From positions 6,028-70,027 of the forward strand of contig CAZGMK010000017.1 in assembly GCA_964526835.1 (NCBI GenBank): a DNA stretch of 64,000 nt, given 5' to 3'. The number at the start of each line of letters is the position of its first letter. The stretch's first letter is position 1. The translations under genes were made by a program, and so were the position numbers. This stretch comes from DAOSXA01 sp964526835 (GTDB taxonomy: Bacteria > Zixibacteria > MSB-5A5 > GN15 > FEB-12). The notes below the pieces were generated by a model. It worked only from the letters and a program-made list of their open reading frames with translations. It had not been told where the DNA came from and ran no database searches. Positions 35,224-44,036 of this stretch are shown here, in pieces.

Positions 35224-36565
35224 GGTTCTTGATCCTCTCCTTCAGCGCGCCGGCCAGACGGTCGATCTGCTCATCGGTGCGTTTCTCGGTCGCCGCTACA
35301 ATCAGGCAATTTTCCATTCCGGAGTACCAGCGGCCTGCGTCAATACCGGGCAGGATACCTTCGTCGATGAGATCATGGATCACGTCCCTGACCGGAACCG
35401 AGAGCTTGAGGGCGAATTCGCGCACGAATGGGGCGTCAGCGAAGTAGGCCTGAACACCCTCGACGGCGGTCAATTTGCGGTGCAGCTTCCGGGCCTTCTC
35501 AGCGCTGAGCAGGGCTACCTGCTTGAGGCCGGCGCGGCCCAGCAGCGTCATGTAGACTGTCGCCATGGTCGCGCACAGGGCCTGATTGGTGCAGATATTG
35601 GAGGTCGCCTTATCGCGACGGATATGCTGCTCGCGGGTCTGCAAGGTCAGTACATACCCTGAGCGCCCTTCAACATCCGTGGTGCGTCCGGCGATACGGC
35701 CAGGCATCATACGAACCAGATCCTTGCGAGCCGCCATGAATCCGAGCAACGGTCCTCCAAAGCTGAGCGGCATCCCTAACGGTTGCCCCTCGCCCACCAC
35801 GATGTCGGCACCGACAGCGCCGGGTGTCTTGAGGATCGCCTGGGCGATCGGATCGACCGCCATAACGAATCTGGCCCCGTGCTCGTGAGTCTTCCTGCAG
35901 ATCGCTTCGACCTCCTCCAGCACACCGAAGAAGTTCGGCTGGGCGACCAGTACCGCCGCGGTTGTGTCATCGATGCCACTCGCTATCCTGTCCGGATCGG
36001 TACGGCCGTTGCCATCGCATTCAATCGTCACCAGCTCCATCTCGCGGCCAGATAGGTACGTAGCAATGACCTCCCGGTACATCGGGTTCACAGTACCGGA
36101 TACCACGATACGATCGCGCCTGGTGGCGCGGGCGGCGAGCAAGGCCGCCTCGGCGGCGGCCGTAGCACCGTCATACAAAGAGGCGTTGGAAACATCCATC
36201 CCGGTCAGGCGGCAAATGTGACTCTGGAACTCGTAGATTACCTGGAGGGTGCCCTGAGCGACCTCCGGCTGATACGGCGTATAGGCGGTCATAAACTCGG
36301 GACGAGAAACCACTGCGTTGAGCGCCGCCGGGATGAAATGATCATAAACTCCGCCGCCGGCAAAGCAAACCAGTCCCTGGCGGTTCTCATCCGCCAAGTG
36401 CTGCAACTCGGCCAGAAGCTCCAGCTCGGATAAGGCAGCTATGTCGAGCGGCTCCCTATGACGCAGTTGCTCCGGGATAACATCCAGCAGCTCCTCAATA
36501 CTCTTCACGCCGATGCGGTTTAGCATGGCGCGACGGTCGTCATCGGTCATCGGCAAGTAGGGCAT
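35204..36565 (-). CDS. gcvPA: Glycine dehydrogenase (decarboxylating) subunit 1
   Basis: 453 residues, the N-terminal half of the split P-protein. The start MPYLPMTDDDRRAMLNRIGV is typical, and AYTPYQPEVAQGTLQ, NASLYDGATAAAEA and GRTTDVEGR are conserved. This subunit lacks the PLP lysine, which is on GcvPB. It lies 46 bases after gcvH and overlaps the zinc-ribbon gene by 20 bases. Confidence 0.95.
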   Translation of the reverse strand: MPYLPMTDDDRRAMLNRIGVKSIEELLDVIPEQLRHREPLDIAALSELELLAELQHLADENRQGLVCFAGGGVYDHFIPAALNAVVSRPEFMTAYTPYQPEVAQGTLQVIYEFQSHICRLTGMDVSNASLYDGATAAAEAALLAARATRRDRIVVSGTVNPMYREVIATYLSGREMELVTIECDGNGRTDPDRIASGIDDTTAAVLVAQPNFFGVLEEVEAICRKTHEHGARFVMAVDPIAQAILKTPGAVGADIVVGEGQPLGMPLSFGGPLLGFMAARKDLVRMMPGRIAGRTTDVEGRSGYVLTLQTREQHIRRDKATSNICTNQALCATMATVYMTLLGRAGLKQVALLSAEKARKLHRKLTAVEGVQAYFADAPFVREFALKLSVPVRDVIHDLIDEGILPGIDAGRWYSGMENCLIVAATEKRTDEQIDRLAGALKERIKNREVSQV

Positions 36566-36611
36566 AGGTATCTCTGTCCGGGTACGCCGACCGGAATCGG
36601 GCGCACAAGCC

Positions 36612-36992
36612 TCAATCTTCTATGGAGTTCTTATAGGCATCGGCGGAGAGCAGCTTCTCGACCTCCGAGGGATCACTGATCTCGACTCTGATCATCCATC
36701 CATCGACGTAGGGATCACGATTGATGATCGTGGGGTCGTCTTCAAGGCTCTCGTTGACTTCCGTCACCTTCCCGGTGATCGGCGCATACAGATCCGAAAC
36801 CGCCTTGACAGCCTCAATAGTCCCGAAGGAATCACCGCGTTCGACTTTGTCGCCAACTGAGGGAAGTTCAACAAAGACTATATCGCCCAGCTCTCCCTGA
36901 GCATAGTCGGTAATGCCGATCTCGGCTGTGTCGCCTTCAACCCGGAGCCACTCATGCTCCTCGGTGTATTTCAGATCGGATGGGATATTCAA
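36612..36992 (-). CDS. gcvH: Glycine cleavage system H protein
   Basis: 126 residues. It carries the lipoyl arm that moves the aminomethyl group between the P, T and L proteins. The lipoylated Lys is Lys63 in IEAVKAVSDLYAP. The N-terminal YTEEHEWLRVEGD and GITDYAQGELGDIVFVELP are canonical. The start is TTG with a perfect AGGAGG six bases upstream, so the start is firm. It lies 44 bases after accC. Confidence 0.95.
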   Translation of the reverse strand: MNIPSDLKYTEEHEWLRVEGDTAEIGITDYAQGELGDIVFVELPSVGDKVERGDSFGTIEAVKAVSDLYAPITGKVTEVNESLEDDPTIINRDPYVDGWMIRVEISDPSEVEKLLSADAYKNSIED

Positions 36993-37036
36993 CGGTACCT
37001 CCTGCTTTCTGAGTCTCTCATCAGTAAACGGGCATG

Positions 37037-38509
37037 TTATTTTTCGTCTTCGCTTGCGGATGTCACTGGAGCACTGACCTCCACTTCTTCCGGCGCCACA
37101 GGGGCGGCCTCGCCAGGCCGTCTCAATGTCACCGTGGCCGGAGCGGCGGTCTGATCGGCCTGGAGCGACTCCTTGAAGGTGGTCGCCAAGAAGTTTAGAT
37201 CGTAATCGCCAGCACAGAACTGCGGATGGGCGAACAGCTTCTGGTGAAACGGGATGGTCGTGGGGACGCCTTCGACAATGAACTCATCAAGGGCGTTGCG
37301 CATACGTCTCAGTGCCTGCTCGCGGTTACGCCCCTTGACAATCAGCTTGGCGATCATCGAATCATAGTACGGTGGAATCGTGTACGAAGTGTACACCGCC
37401 CGATCGATCCTAACTCCGGGGCCGCCGGGGATGTGCAGGCCGGTGATCGTGCCTGGGGTGGGACGGAAGTCGTGGTCAACGTCTTCGGCGTTAATCCGCG
37501 CCTCGATGACCGCCCACCTGGGCTTCAGATCCTCCTGGCGGTAAACCAGCTTCTCTCCCATCGCAACCCGAATTTGGTCCTGGACCAGGTCGATCTCGAA
37601 GGCCTCCTCGGTGACCGGGTGTTCCACCTGGATACGCGTGTTCATCTCCATGAAGTAGAATTTCATGTCCTCATCGACCAGGAATTCGATGGTGCCAGCG
37701 CCCCGATAGTTGACACTTCGGGCGCCCTTGACGGCAGCCTCCCCCATGCGCTGACGCAGGTCCGGCGTCATCAGCGGGGAAGGCGTTTCCTCGACCAGCT
37801 TCTGGTGGCGGCGCTGGATCGAGCAGTCTCGCTCGCCGATATGGAAGAAATTGCCGTGCTGGTCGCCGAGAATCTGGAACTCGATGTGGTGCGGGTTAAG
37901 TATGAGCTTCTCGACATACAGATCGGGGTTGCCGAAAGAGTTCTGGGCCTCATTGGAGGCCAGATGGAAACCGCGCTCCAGTTCGGCGGCGTCCCGGCAC
38001 ATCCGCATCCCTTTTCCACCCCCTCCGGCGACCGCCTTGAGCATTACAGGGAATCCGATCTCCTTAGCCACTTCGAAGGCATCCTCGAAGGTGCTGACCA
38101 CTCCGTCGGATCCCGGTGTTGTCGGCACACCTGATTGGTGCATGATCTGCTTGGCGACAATCTTGTCGCCGAGCTTGCGGATATGCTCGGCCGTCGGGCC
38201 GATGAAGGTGATATCGCACGACTCGCAAATCTCGGCGAAGTCGGCGTTCTCGGCCAGGAAGCCATAACCCGGATGAATGGCGTCGGCGTTGGTCACCTCT
38301 GCGGCGGCAATAATCCGCTGGATATCCAGGTACGACTCTTTTGGCGAGGCCGGACCGATGCAGACATCCTGATCCGCGAATCGCACATGAAGGGCGTCAC
38401 GGTCCGCTTCGGAGTAGACCGCGACAGTACTTAAACCCATCTCCTTGCAGGCGCGTATCACGCGCAAAGCGATTTCGCCGCGATTGGCAATCAGTACTTT
38501 CTTAAACAA
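37037..38509 (-). CDS. accC: Biotin carboxylase subunit of acetyl-CoA carboxylase
   Basis: 490 residues; a typical AccC is ~450, and the extra ~45 residues are an acidic/Ala-Pro-rich tail (DQTAAPATVTLRRPGEA...). It carboxylates biotin on AccB using ATP and bicarbonate. The ATP-grasp motifs KAVAGGGGKGMR, ERDCSIQRRHQKLVEE and MEMNTRIQVEHPVTE are intact. The start is TTG, giving the canonical MFKKVLIANRGEIA, with SD GGAGAGG just upstream. It has its own promoter and is separated from accB by pilT. Confidence 0.95.
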   Translation of the reverse strand: MFKKVLIANRGEIALRVIRACKEMGLSTVAVYSEADRDALHVRFADQDVCIGPASPKESYLDIQRIIAAAEVTNADAIHPGYGFLAENADFAEICESCDITFIGPTAEHIRKLGDKIVAKQIMHQSGVPTTPGSDGVVSTFEDAFEVAKEIGFPVMLKAVAGGGGKGMRMCRDAAELERGFHLASNEAQNSFGNPDLYVEKLILNPHHIEFQILGDQHGNFFHIGERDCSIQRRHQKLVEETPSPLMTPDLRQRMGEAAVKGARSVNYRGAGTIEFLVDEDMKFYFMEMNTRIQVEHPVTEEAFEIDLVQDQIRVAMGEKLVYRQEDLKPRWAVIEARINAEDVDHDFRPTPGTITGLHIPGGPGVRIDRAVYTSYTIPPYYDSMIAKLIVKGRNREQALRRMRNALDEFIVEGVPTTIPFHQKLFAHPQFCAGDYDLNFLATTFKESLQADQTAAPATVTLRRPGEAAPVAPEEVEVSAPVTSASEDEK

Positions 38510-38521
38510 AATCCTCTCCAG

Positions 38522-38573
38522 CCGTACGGGTGTTTGCTACAGCCGCAAGCGACCGAGGCCGACGCCCATACGG
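38522..38573 (-). promoter_or_regulatory. Stem-loop in the accC leader
   Basis: Nine-base arms (38565-38573 and 38522-38530, one G-U pair) enclose a ~34-base loop. The 3' arm ends just before the accC Shine-Dalgarno. It could modulate translation; no known riboswitch is recognised. Confidence 0.3.
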
Positions 38574-38607
38574 ATACTTAACGTCGGCCTGACAACAGTA
38601 GAAGGCA

Positions 38608-38636
38608 AATATAAGCCATAAGGTTCTCTCCGACAA
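38608..38636 (-). promoter_or_regulatory. Candidate promoter for accC
   Basis: TTGTCG (38631-38636, 4/6) and TATATT (38608-38613, 5/6) are spaced by 17 bases on the minus strand. The start near 38601 gives a ~92-nt leader. It lies downstream of the pilT terminator, so accC-gcv would be a separate unit. Confidence 0.5.
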
Positions 38637-38719
38637 GGCCAAAACCGCCTTTCAAACCATCACGGGCAACCCCGCGCCTGCCAATTAAGATATTGTCGGA
38701 CAGTATCTTATCAGACGAA

Positions 38720-38742
38720 GAAGGCGCCCTGACGGCGCCTTC
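38720..38742 (-). terminator. Terminator after pilT
   Basis: Perfect 9-base arms (38720-38728 and 38734-38742) with a 5-base loop lie 27 bases past the pilT stop. A pyrimidine-rich TTCTTCGTCT overlaps the 3' arm end and continues past it on the minus strand. Confidence 0.6.
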
Positions 38743-38768
38743 CGAGTATAACCTGGCAATCGCTGAGA

Positions 38769-39929
38769 TCAGTATTTGGTGAAATCTGTCCCCAAGTCCG
38801 GCGATTGCTCTTTGGCCGGAGCCGACTCTCCCTCGTCGTCACCGCCCCAGCGATCGGCACTGGACTGAATACCACGCACCCGCAGATCAAAGTCGTCCGG
38901 GTTCGTGGCCGCAGCCATGGCCTCTTCAAAGCTGATCATGCCGTTCTTGTACAGCTTCATGATCGCCTGGTCGAAAGTCTGCATGCCGTACTGGACCTGA
39001 CCCTGCTCCATGAGGTCGGGAATATCCACTGTCTTGTCGGCATCCATGACACATTCGCGGATAGCACCCGAGTTGATCATGATCTCCAGAGCCGGAACTC
39101 GTCCGGGCATGTCTGACCGGGCCATCAGCCGCTGACAGACAATCGCCTTGAGCGACCCACCCAGAAGCAGGCGAATCTGCTGGTGCTGATGCGGCGGGAA
39201 GAACGAAACTATGCGCGAGATAGTCTCGACCACGTTCAGTGTGTGCAGGGTAGTCAGCACGAGGTGACCGGTGTCGGCGGCGGTCAGGGCAATGGACATG
39301 GTTTCGAGATCGCGGACCTCACCGATCAGGATGACATCAGGGTCCTGACGGAAGGCATGACGAAGAGCCGAAGCGAAAGTGTCGGTGTCGCCGCCCACTT
39401 CACGCTGCGCGATGATAGCCGCCTTGTCGCGGTAGATGTACTCGATCGGATCCTCGACGGTCATGATATTGATCGGCCGCTTGGCGTTCATCTCCTCGAT
39501 CATAGCCGCCAGCGTCGTCGATTTGCCGGATCCGGTTGTGCCGGTGATGACTATAAGCCCGCGCCGCTCGTAGGAGAGCTTCTTCATAATCGGCGGCAGA
39601 TTGAGATCCTCAAAGGCCGGTACTTGAGTGTTGACCGCACGTATGGCAATACCGCTGGTGCCCCGCTGGCGGAACAGGTTGATTCGGAACCGACCCAGCT
39701 TGGCCACCGACAGCGCCAGATCAATCTCATGCTTGCGGTTGAATCGCTCCAACTGCTTTTCACTGAGAATCTGATGGACAATCTGGTCCATCTGGTCGAT
39801 TGTAATCGGATCCGTAGCTATTTGCTCAAGGGTGCCGTTGACCCTGAGGTGGGGTCGATTCCCGACACGGACATGCAGGTCCGATGCCTTCCGGCTGAGC
39901 ATCTCAACCAGCATCTGCTTCAAATTCAT
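38769..39929 (-). CDS. pilT: Type IV pilus retraction ATPase PilT
   Basis: 386 residues. Hexameric cytoplasmic ATPase that disassembles type IV pili. Starts MNLKQMLVEMLSRKASDLHVRVG (PAS-like N-domain), with Walker A GTTGSGKS (130-137), an Asp box and Walker B region PDVILIGEVRDLET, His box HLVLTTLHT and the AIRE-type stretch SGAIRE. The C-terminal ~35 residues are an acidic extension. No other pilus genes are nearby; it is embedded between accB and accC. SD AGGGA precedes the ATG. Confidence 0.92.
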   Translation of the reverse strand: MNLKQMLVEMLSRKASDLHVRVGNRPHLRVNGTLEQIATDPITIDQMDQIVHQILSEKQLERFNRKHEIDLALSVAKLGRFRINLFRQRGTSGIAIRAVNTQVPAFEDLNLPPIMKKLSYERRGLIVITGTTGSGKSTTLAAMIEEMNAKRPINIMTVEDPIEYIYRDKAAIIAQREVGGDTDTFASALRHAFRQDPDVILIGEVRDLETMSIALTAADTGHLVLTTLHTLNVVETISRIVSFFPPHQHQQIRLLLGGSLKAIVCQRLMARSDMPGRVPALEIMINSGAIRECVMDADKTVDIPDLMEQGQVQYGMQTFDQAIMKLYKNGMISFEEAMAAATNPDDFDLRVRGIQSSADRWGGDDEGESAPAKEQSPDLGTDFTKY

Positions 39930-39962
39930 AAAAGGTCCCTTTTTATGAATTGTATCGGCTGA

Positions 39963-40466
39963 TCAGTCGGGTTCAATTAAGAACAAGACCTGCCCAAATT
40001 CGACCGGCTGGGCATCTTCGATCAGGATATTGGCGATTCGGCCGCTGACTTCCGACTCGATCTCGTTCATCAGCTTCATAGCCTCGACAATGCAGACCAC
40101 CTGTCCGGCCGTAACCTTCTGGTTAAGCGAAACATACGGGTCTGAATCGGGCGACGGGGCGGCGTAGAAGGTGCCGACCATCGGTGACTTCACGGGAACC
40201 AGGTTACCAATATCGTCTTCGGTCTCGGGCGGAGGCGCCGGCCTGGCCTCGGTTTGAGGCGACACGGGGGCCGAGGGCGTCGACGCCGGTTCCGGCGGGG
40301 ACGCCGACGAAGTCTGTATCACGGCATGGGGCGATCCGTGGCCGTTCTCGCCGATCGGTGTCCGCTTGACCACTCGGACTTTGCGCCCCCAACCGGAGAC
40401 CTCTAGAGATTCTATGTCGGATTCCTCGACCAAACGGATCAAGCTGCGAATGTAACTGGTTCTCAT
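39963..40466 (-). CDS. accB: Biotin carboxyl carrier protein of acetyl-CoA carboxylase
   Basis: 167 residues. An N-terminal domain (RSLIRLVEESDIESLEV), a Pro/Ala-rich linker (about 50-85) and a C-terminal biotinyl domain with the biotinylated Lys131 in EAMKLMNE. The thumb-containing GTFYAAPSPDSDPYV is as in AccB. The ATG at 40466 has SD AGAGGT seven bases upstream; an in-frame start at 40496 has no homology. It precedes pilT by 33 bases and follows the M24 peptidase. Confidence 0.93.
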   Translation of the reverse strand: MRTSYIRSLIRLVEESDIESLEVSGWGRKVRVVKRTPIGENGHGSPHAVIQTSSASPPEPASTPSAPVSPQTEARPAPPPETEDDIGNLVPVKSPMVGTFYAAPSPDSDPYVSLNQKVTAGQVVCIVEAMKLMNEIESEVSGRIANILIEDAQPVEFGQVLFLIEPD

Positions 40467-40554
40467 ATAATTACCTCTGAAGCCGTCCACGGCCAACTTC
40501 CCACAGGCGGCATCGTTGTTAACTATCAGCCTCTCAAAAATACCGGATTGGACC

Positions 40555-41643
40555 TTACAATTCCAACAATTTTTTCGTCGCAGAGTTCAGTATCCGGCCG
40601 CCGCTGCGGGTCACGACAACGTCGTCCTCAATCCTGACCCCGCCCCATCCGGAGATGTAAATGCCCGGCTCGACCGTGATAACGTGGTTGACCTTCAGCG
40701 TATCCTCACTGATCGCGTTTACCCTCGGGCCGGTGTGAATCGGATCCTGGGGAAAACCGATCCCGTGCCCGGTGCCGTGACCGAACTCCTTTTTGTAGCC
40801 GGCCCGGTTGATTATGTTGCGTGCCGCCTTGTCGACGTCGGCTGCCGGAACTCCCGCTTTCACTTTGCGCAGACCTGCCTTCTGGGCGCGCAGGACGATA
40901 CTGTAGATTTTCTTCTGCTTCGCTGTCGCCTTGCCCACCACCACCGTACGAGTCATATCCGAGCTGTAACCCCGGTAGGTGGCTCCGAAATCGAACGTAA
41001 CGAAATCGCCTTTTTCGATCTTCTTGTCCGAGGCAGCCCCATGGGGCAGCGCCGATCGATAGCCGGATGCGACGATTGTCTCGAAAGCTCGCTTTTCGGC
41101 CCCGAGCATCACCATCTGATACTCCAGCTCGGCGGCGATCTCGCGTTCCGGCACACCGGGCTTGACTAACCCCAGAACCCTCTGGAGGGCGATATCGGCG
41201 ATATCCGCCGCCCTGGCGATAAGGTCGATCTCCTGTTTATCTTTCACCCAGCCGAGATCGAACAGGATATCGTCTGAACCAACGAATAGCGCGTCCGGCA
41301 GAACAGCGCGCAGACGATCCAATGCCGCTACCGACAGTATGCTCTCACTGTATCCATAGCGGAGATGCTTGTTCTTCTTGAACTCGTCGAACTCGCCCAG
41401 CCCGGCAATCAGGTCGCCCTTCTTCATGACGTGGGGAACAGCCCCCTTGACTTCCTCCTTACACTGGTCGGCATAGCGAAAATCAGTCAGAAAGTCGGCT
41501 TTCGAACCCCGAATGACCAGCAATCCGTTGGACCCGGTGTAGCCACACAGGTAACGCACCTGGTCCAGATCGGTAATGATAAGGCCGTCGAGGTTCTGGC
41601 TGCGGGCTTTCTTTATGAGGGCGGCGATGCGGCGACGAGACAT
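40555..41643 (-). CDS. M24 family Xaa-Pro aminopeptidase/dipeptidase
   Basis: 362 residues with an N-terminal creatinase-like domain and a C-terminal pita-bread domain. Metal ligands are visible in FDFGATYRGYSSDMTRTVVVG (two Asp), HGTGHGIGFPQDP (His), TVEPGIYISGWGG (Glu) and VRIEDDVVV (Glu). It hydrolyses peptide bonds next to proline in the cytoplasm. A peptidase of this family upstream of accB also occurs in Firmicutes (with efp between them); efp is missing here. Confidence 0.88.
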   Translation of the reverse strand: MSRRRIAALIKKARSQNLDGLIITDLDQVRYLCGYTGSNGLLVIRGSKADFLTDFRYADQCKEEVKGAVPHVMKKGDLIAGLGEFDEFKKNKHLRYGYSESILSVAALDRLRAVLPDALFVGSDDILFDLGWVKDKQEIDLIARAADIADIALQRVLGLVKPGVPEREIAAELEYQMVMLGAEKRAFETIVASGYRSALPHGAASDKKIEKGDFVTFDFGATYRGYSSDMTRTVVVGKATAKQKKIYSIVLRAQKAGLRKVKAGVPAADVDKAARNIINRAGYKKEFGHGTGHGIGFPQDPIHTGPRVNAISEDTLKVNHVITVEPGIYISGWGGVRIEDDVVVTRSGGRILNSATKKLLEL

Positions 41644-41651
41644 GTGAACTC

Positions 41652-42299
41652 CTATTGCTTGATACTGTCTTTTGCTTGCTTGAGCTTGCGGGCCAGCCGC
41701 GGGTTGTCGTGCTCCTCGCTCAAGCGACGGAACACTTCAGCGGCCAGCCGTGGATAACCTTGTTTCAGATAGAGGTCGCCCATGGTCTCGGTGAAAAACG
41801 GGATCCGCCGCAGACTGTCAGTGTCTGCTTTGGCGGTCTCGCGCTCTCGTCCGAGGGTGATAGTGCGAATCCTGGACTGCCGATCCACCGAGAGAGGATT
41901 GCTGAGCCCGTGGGTACCGGGGTCGATCCGCAGCACGCGTTCATAGTGGGTCGTGGCCTCGGCCTCCTGACCATTCTCATACAGGATATCCCCCAGATAC
42001 TTGAGGGCTACCAGATGATCCTGGTCATGCCTGAGTACGATTCTGAACTGCTCGGCGGCCGCATCTGTCTGACCGGCATGATAGAGCGCGCGGGCATATA
42101 TGACCCGGCCGGCCGTATTGGAGTTGTGGTCATCCAGGTGGTCGCGGCATATCTCCACAGCCGCCGCATACCGACCGTCCTTGAGGGCCTGGGCTGCGCG
42201 CGCCGCCCAGTAGCCTTTAGCGGCCAGGTTGGCGGTGACATCGGCCCCGCATTTGGAGGCATCATTAATCATCGTGGCTAAAGAAACAGCACCGGCCAT
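41652..42299 (-). CDS. TPR-repeat protein
   Basis: About 215 residues with at least three TPR-like units (AAQALKDGRYAAAVEICRDHL, ARALYHAGQTDAAAEQFRIVL, LGDILYENGQEAEATTHYERVL) and one more near the C-terminus (MGDLYLKQGYPRLAAEVFRRL). No signal peptide or other domain is evident. It is probably a protein-interaction scaffold; the partner is unknown. Starts at ATG 42299 or ATG 42272 are equally possible, as neither has a clear SD. It lies 8 bases before the M24 peptidase. Confidence 0.7.
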   Translation of the reverse strand: MAGAVSLATMINDASKCGADVTANLAAKGYWAARAAQALKDGRYAAAVEICRDHLDDHNSNTAGRVIYARALYHAGQTDAAAEQFRIVLRHDQDHLVALKYLGDILYENGQEAEATTHYERVLRIDPGTHGLSNPLSVDRQSRIRTITLGRERETAKADTDSLRRIPFFTETMGDLYLKQGYPRLAAEVFRRLSEEHDNPRLARKLKQAKDSIKQ

Positions 42300-42343
42300 C
42301 AAAAATCAAGCGGACGCCCGATCAGAAGAAGGTCAAAGGGCTG

Positions 42344-42829
42344 TCAGTCAAGCCGGTTCAATAAGTCTATCAGCCTGGATGAAGACCGACCTGCACTCAG
42401 TCTGATCCTCTCGACGCGTCCGCCGCAGGATTGAACGAAGTCAGCGCCGACGATTTCATCAAGCCGGTAGTCGGCGCCCTTGACCAACACATCGGGTCGG
42501 ACTTGCTTGATCAGCTTGTCGGGAGTGTCCTCGCCGAAGATGACGACATGATCGACGGGCCTCAGCGCCAGCAGGATGGCGGCGCGGTCCCGTTCCGGCT
42601 GAAGCGGCCGGCCAAGGCCCTTGAGGCGGCGCACCGAGGCGTCGGAGTTGAGTCCCACGATTAGGATATCGGCCAGGTCGCCGGCTCGGGTCAGATAGTC
42701 GACATGGCCCCTATGGAGGATATCGAAGACGCCGTTCGTGAAGACAATCGTCTTACCATCCTGATGAAGCTTGCCGGCATAACGTTTGATTTCGCGACGA
42801 GCGATCAGATTTGTAGTGAGGCGGGACAT
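42344..42829 (-). CDS. rfaE2: D-glycero-beta-D-manno-heptose 1-phosphate adenylyltransferase
   Basis: 161 residues, a nucleotidyltransferase of the cytidylyltransferase fold. Motifs are TNGVFDILHRGHVDYL (HxGH), GLNSDASVRRLKG and the C-terminal SAGRSSSRLIDLL. It corresponds to the C-terminal half of HldE and makes ADP-heptose from heptose-1-phosphate for LPS core. It follows rfaE1 by 45 bases. Confidence 0.92.
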   Translation of the reverse strand: MSRLTTNLIARREIKRYAGKLHQDGKTIVFTNGVFDILHRGHVDYLTRAGDLADILIVGLNSDASVRRLKGLGRPLQPERDRAAILLALRPVDHVVIFGEDTPDKLIKQVRPDVLVKGADYRLDEIVGADFVQSCGGRVERIRLSAGRSSSRLIDLLNRLD

Positions 42830-42874
42830 AGCTATCAGCGACCGGTTTGAACACTGGGACCGTCAGTTGACGTC

Positions 42875-43897
42875 TCAGCCCGTTGATACAGCCTTGAGAT
42901 TGCCGTTTTGGAAGTTAAGCAGCAGCTCCTGCCGAAGCTGAGGAACGGTCACACTGGCGGTGCCGATCTCCCCAATCGTCACTCCGGCGGCGGCATTGGC
43001 CACCATAGCGGCCTCGATCAGGTCGGCCCCGGCGCACACCGCGGAAACAAAGGTTGCGATAACGGTATCGCCTGCGCCGGTAACGTCAAACACTTTCCTG
43101 GCGAAGGTCGGGATATGGGTCGGCGCCTGATTTTTCTGAAACAGACTCATTCCGTCGGCTCCGCGGGTGACCAAAATGGATCGTGCGGCAAGCCGTTCCA
43201 TTAGGCCGTTGCCGACATCAATCAGGTCCTCTTCGGTCTGAATGCGACGTCCATAGGCGAATCCGGCCTCGTGGTGGTTGGGCGTGATCAATGAGACTTC
43301 ACGGTAGTTGGGGAAATTGGTCTCCTTGGGATCGACCGCCACGAAGATGCCGCGCTGGTTGCAGGTCGTGATGATCTCATCCAGAAGTTCGGGCGTGATG
43401 ACGCCTTTGCCGTAGTCGGAGATCAGAACCGCACGGCAACTGCCCACCACCTCACGAAACTGCTCCAGTATCGCCGCCAGGCTATCCTCGTTGAGCGGAT
43501 GCCTGTCTTCACGGTCGGCCCTTACCACCTGCTGACTATGCGCAATCACACGTGTCTTGATGGTTGTCTGGCGGGTCAGATCGCAAACAAGAGTTTCATC
43601 CGAAATGCCGCGCGCCTGCAACAGAGCTCGCAGCTTCGTCTCGGCCTCGTCCTGACCGACCACGCCGAGCAGCACGGACTCATCGCCCAGGGCACGGATA
43701 TTCGCCGCTACATTGGCCGCGCCGCCGAGCAGGTGTTTGCTGGATGTGATCTCCACCACAGGTACGGGGGCTTCCGGCGAGATACGGCTGACGCTGCCGA
43801 ACATGTACTCGTCGAGCATGATGTCGCCGATGATCAGTATCCGGGACCGTCCGATGGCATCGGTTACCTGGTCAATACGTTGTCGGGTCAGTGGCAT
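42875..43897 (-). CDS. rfaE1: D-glycero-beta-D-manno-heptose-7-phosphate kinase
   Basis: 340 residues, PfkB carbohydrate kinase family, equal to the N-terminal half of HldE. Motifs are GDIMLDEYMFGSVSRISPEAPVP-type start, HLLGGAANVAANIRALG, SDYGKGVI, VDPKETNFPNYR, and the catalytic-base region DVTGAGDTVIATF. It phosphorylates heptose-7-phosphate at C1 for ADP-heptose. Together with rfaE2 it implies an LPS with heptose, hence a diderm cell. It has its own divergent promoter shared with the DUF3467 gene. Confidence 0.92.
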   Translation of the reverse strand: MPLTRQRIDQVTDAIGRSRILIIGDIMLDEYMFGSVSRISPEAPVPVVEITSSKHLLGGAANVAANIRALGDESVLLGVVGQDEAETKLRALLQARGISDETLVCDLTRQTTIKTRVIAHSQQVVRADREDRHPLNEDSLAAILEQFREVVGSCRAVLISDYGKGVITPELLDEIITTCNQRGIFVAVDPKETNFPNYREVSLITPNHHEAGFAYGRRIQTEEDLIDVGNGLMERLAARSILVTRGADGMSLFQKNQAPTHIPTFARKVFDVTGAGDTVIATFVSAVCAGADLIEAAMVANAAAGVTIGEIGTASVTVPQLRQELLLNFQNGNLKAVSTG

Positions 43898-43922
43898 TCA
43901 TTATTCCCTGGTTTCCCGGCTC

Positions 43923-43935
43923 GTCCCAATGGGAC
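43923..43935. promoter_or_regulatory. Short inverted repeat between rfaE1 and the DUF3467 gene
   Basis: GTCCCA and TGGGAC flank one central base. It lies in the rfaE1 5' leader, upstream of the plus-strand promoter. It could be an operator or an mRNA hairpin; no known factor is matched. Confidence 0.3.
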
Positions 43936-43946
43936 GGTCGCGGAGC

Positions 43947-43974
43947 TTGACTCAGCCTCAGAATATATTAGACT
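43947..43974 (+). promoter_or_regulatory. Candidate promoter for the DUF3467 gene
   Basis: TTGACT (43947-43952, 5/6) and TAGACT (43969-43974, 4/6) with a 16-base spacer. The start near 43981 gives a ~56-nt leader. It overlaps the opposing rfaE1 promoter. Confidence 0.45.
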
Positions 43975-43990
43975 GGCAGATTCGAGACAA
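43962..43990 (-). promoter_or_regulatory. Candidate promoter for rfaE1-rfaE2
   Basis: On the minus strand, TTGTCT (43985-43990, 4/6) and TATATT (43962-43967, 5/6) are spaced by 17 bases. The start near 43955 gives a ~58-nt leader to the rfaE1 ATG at 43897. Confidence 0.5.
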
Positions 43991-44036
43991 GATAAAACGG
44001 GCCTGATTTCGAGACCCCAAGAACAGGAAGAAAAGA

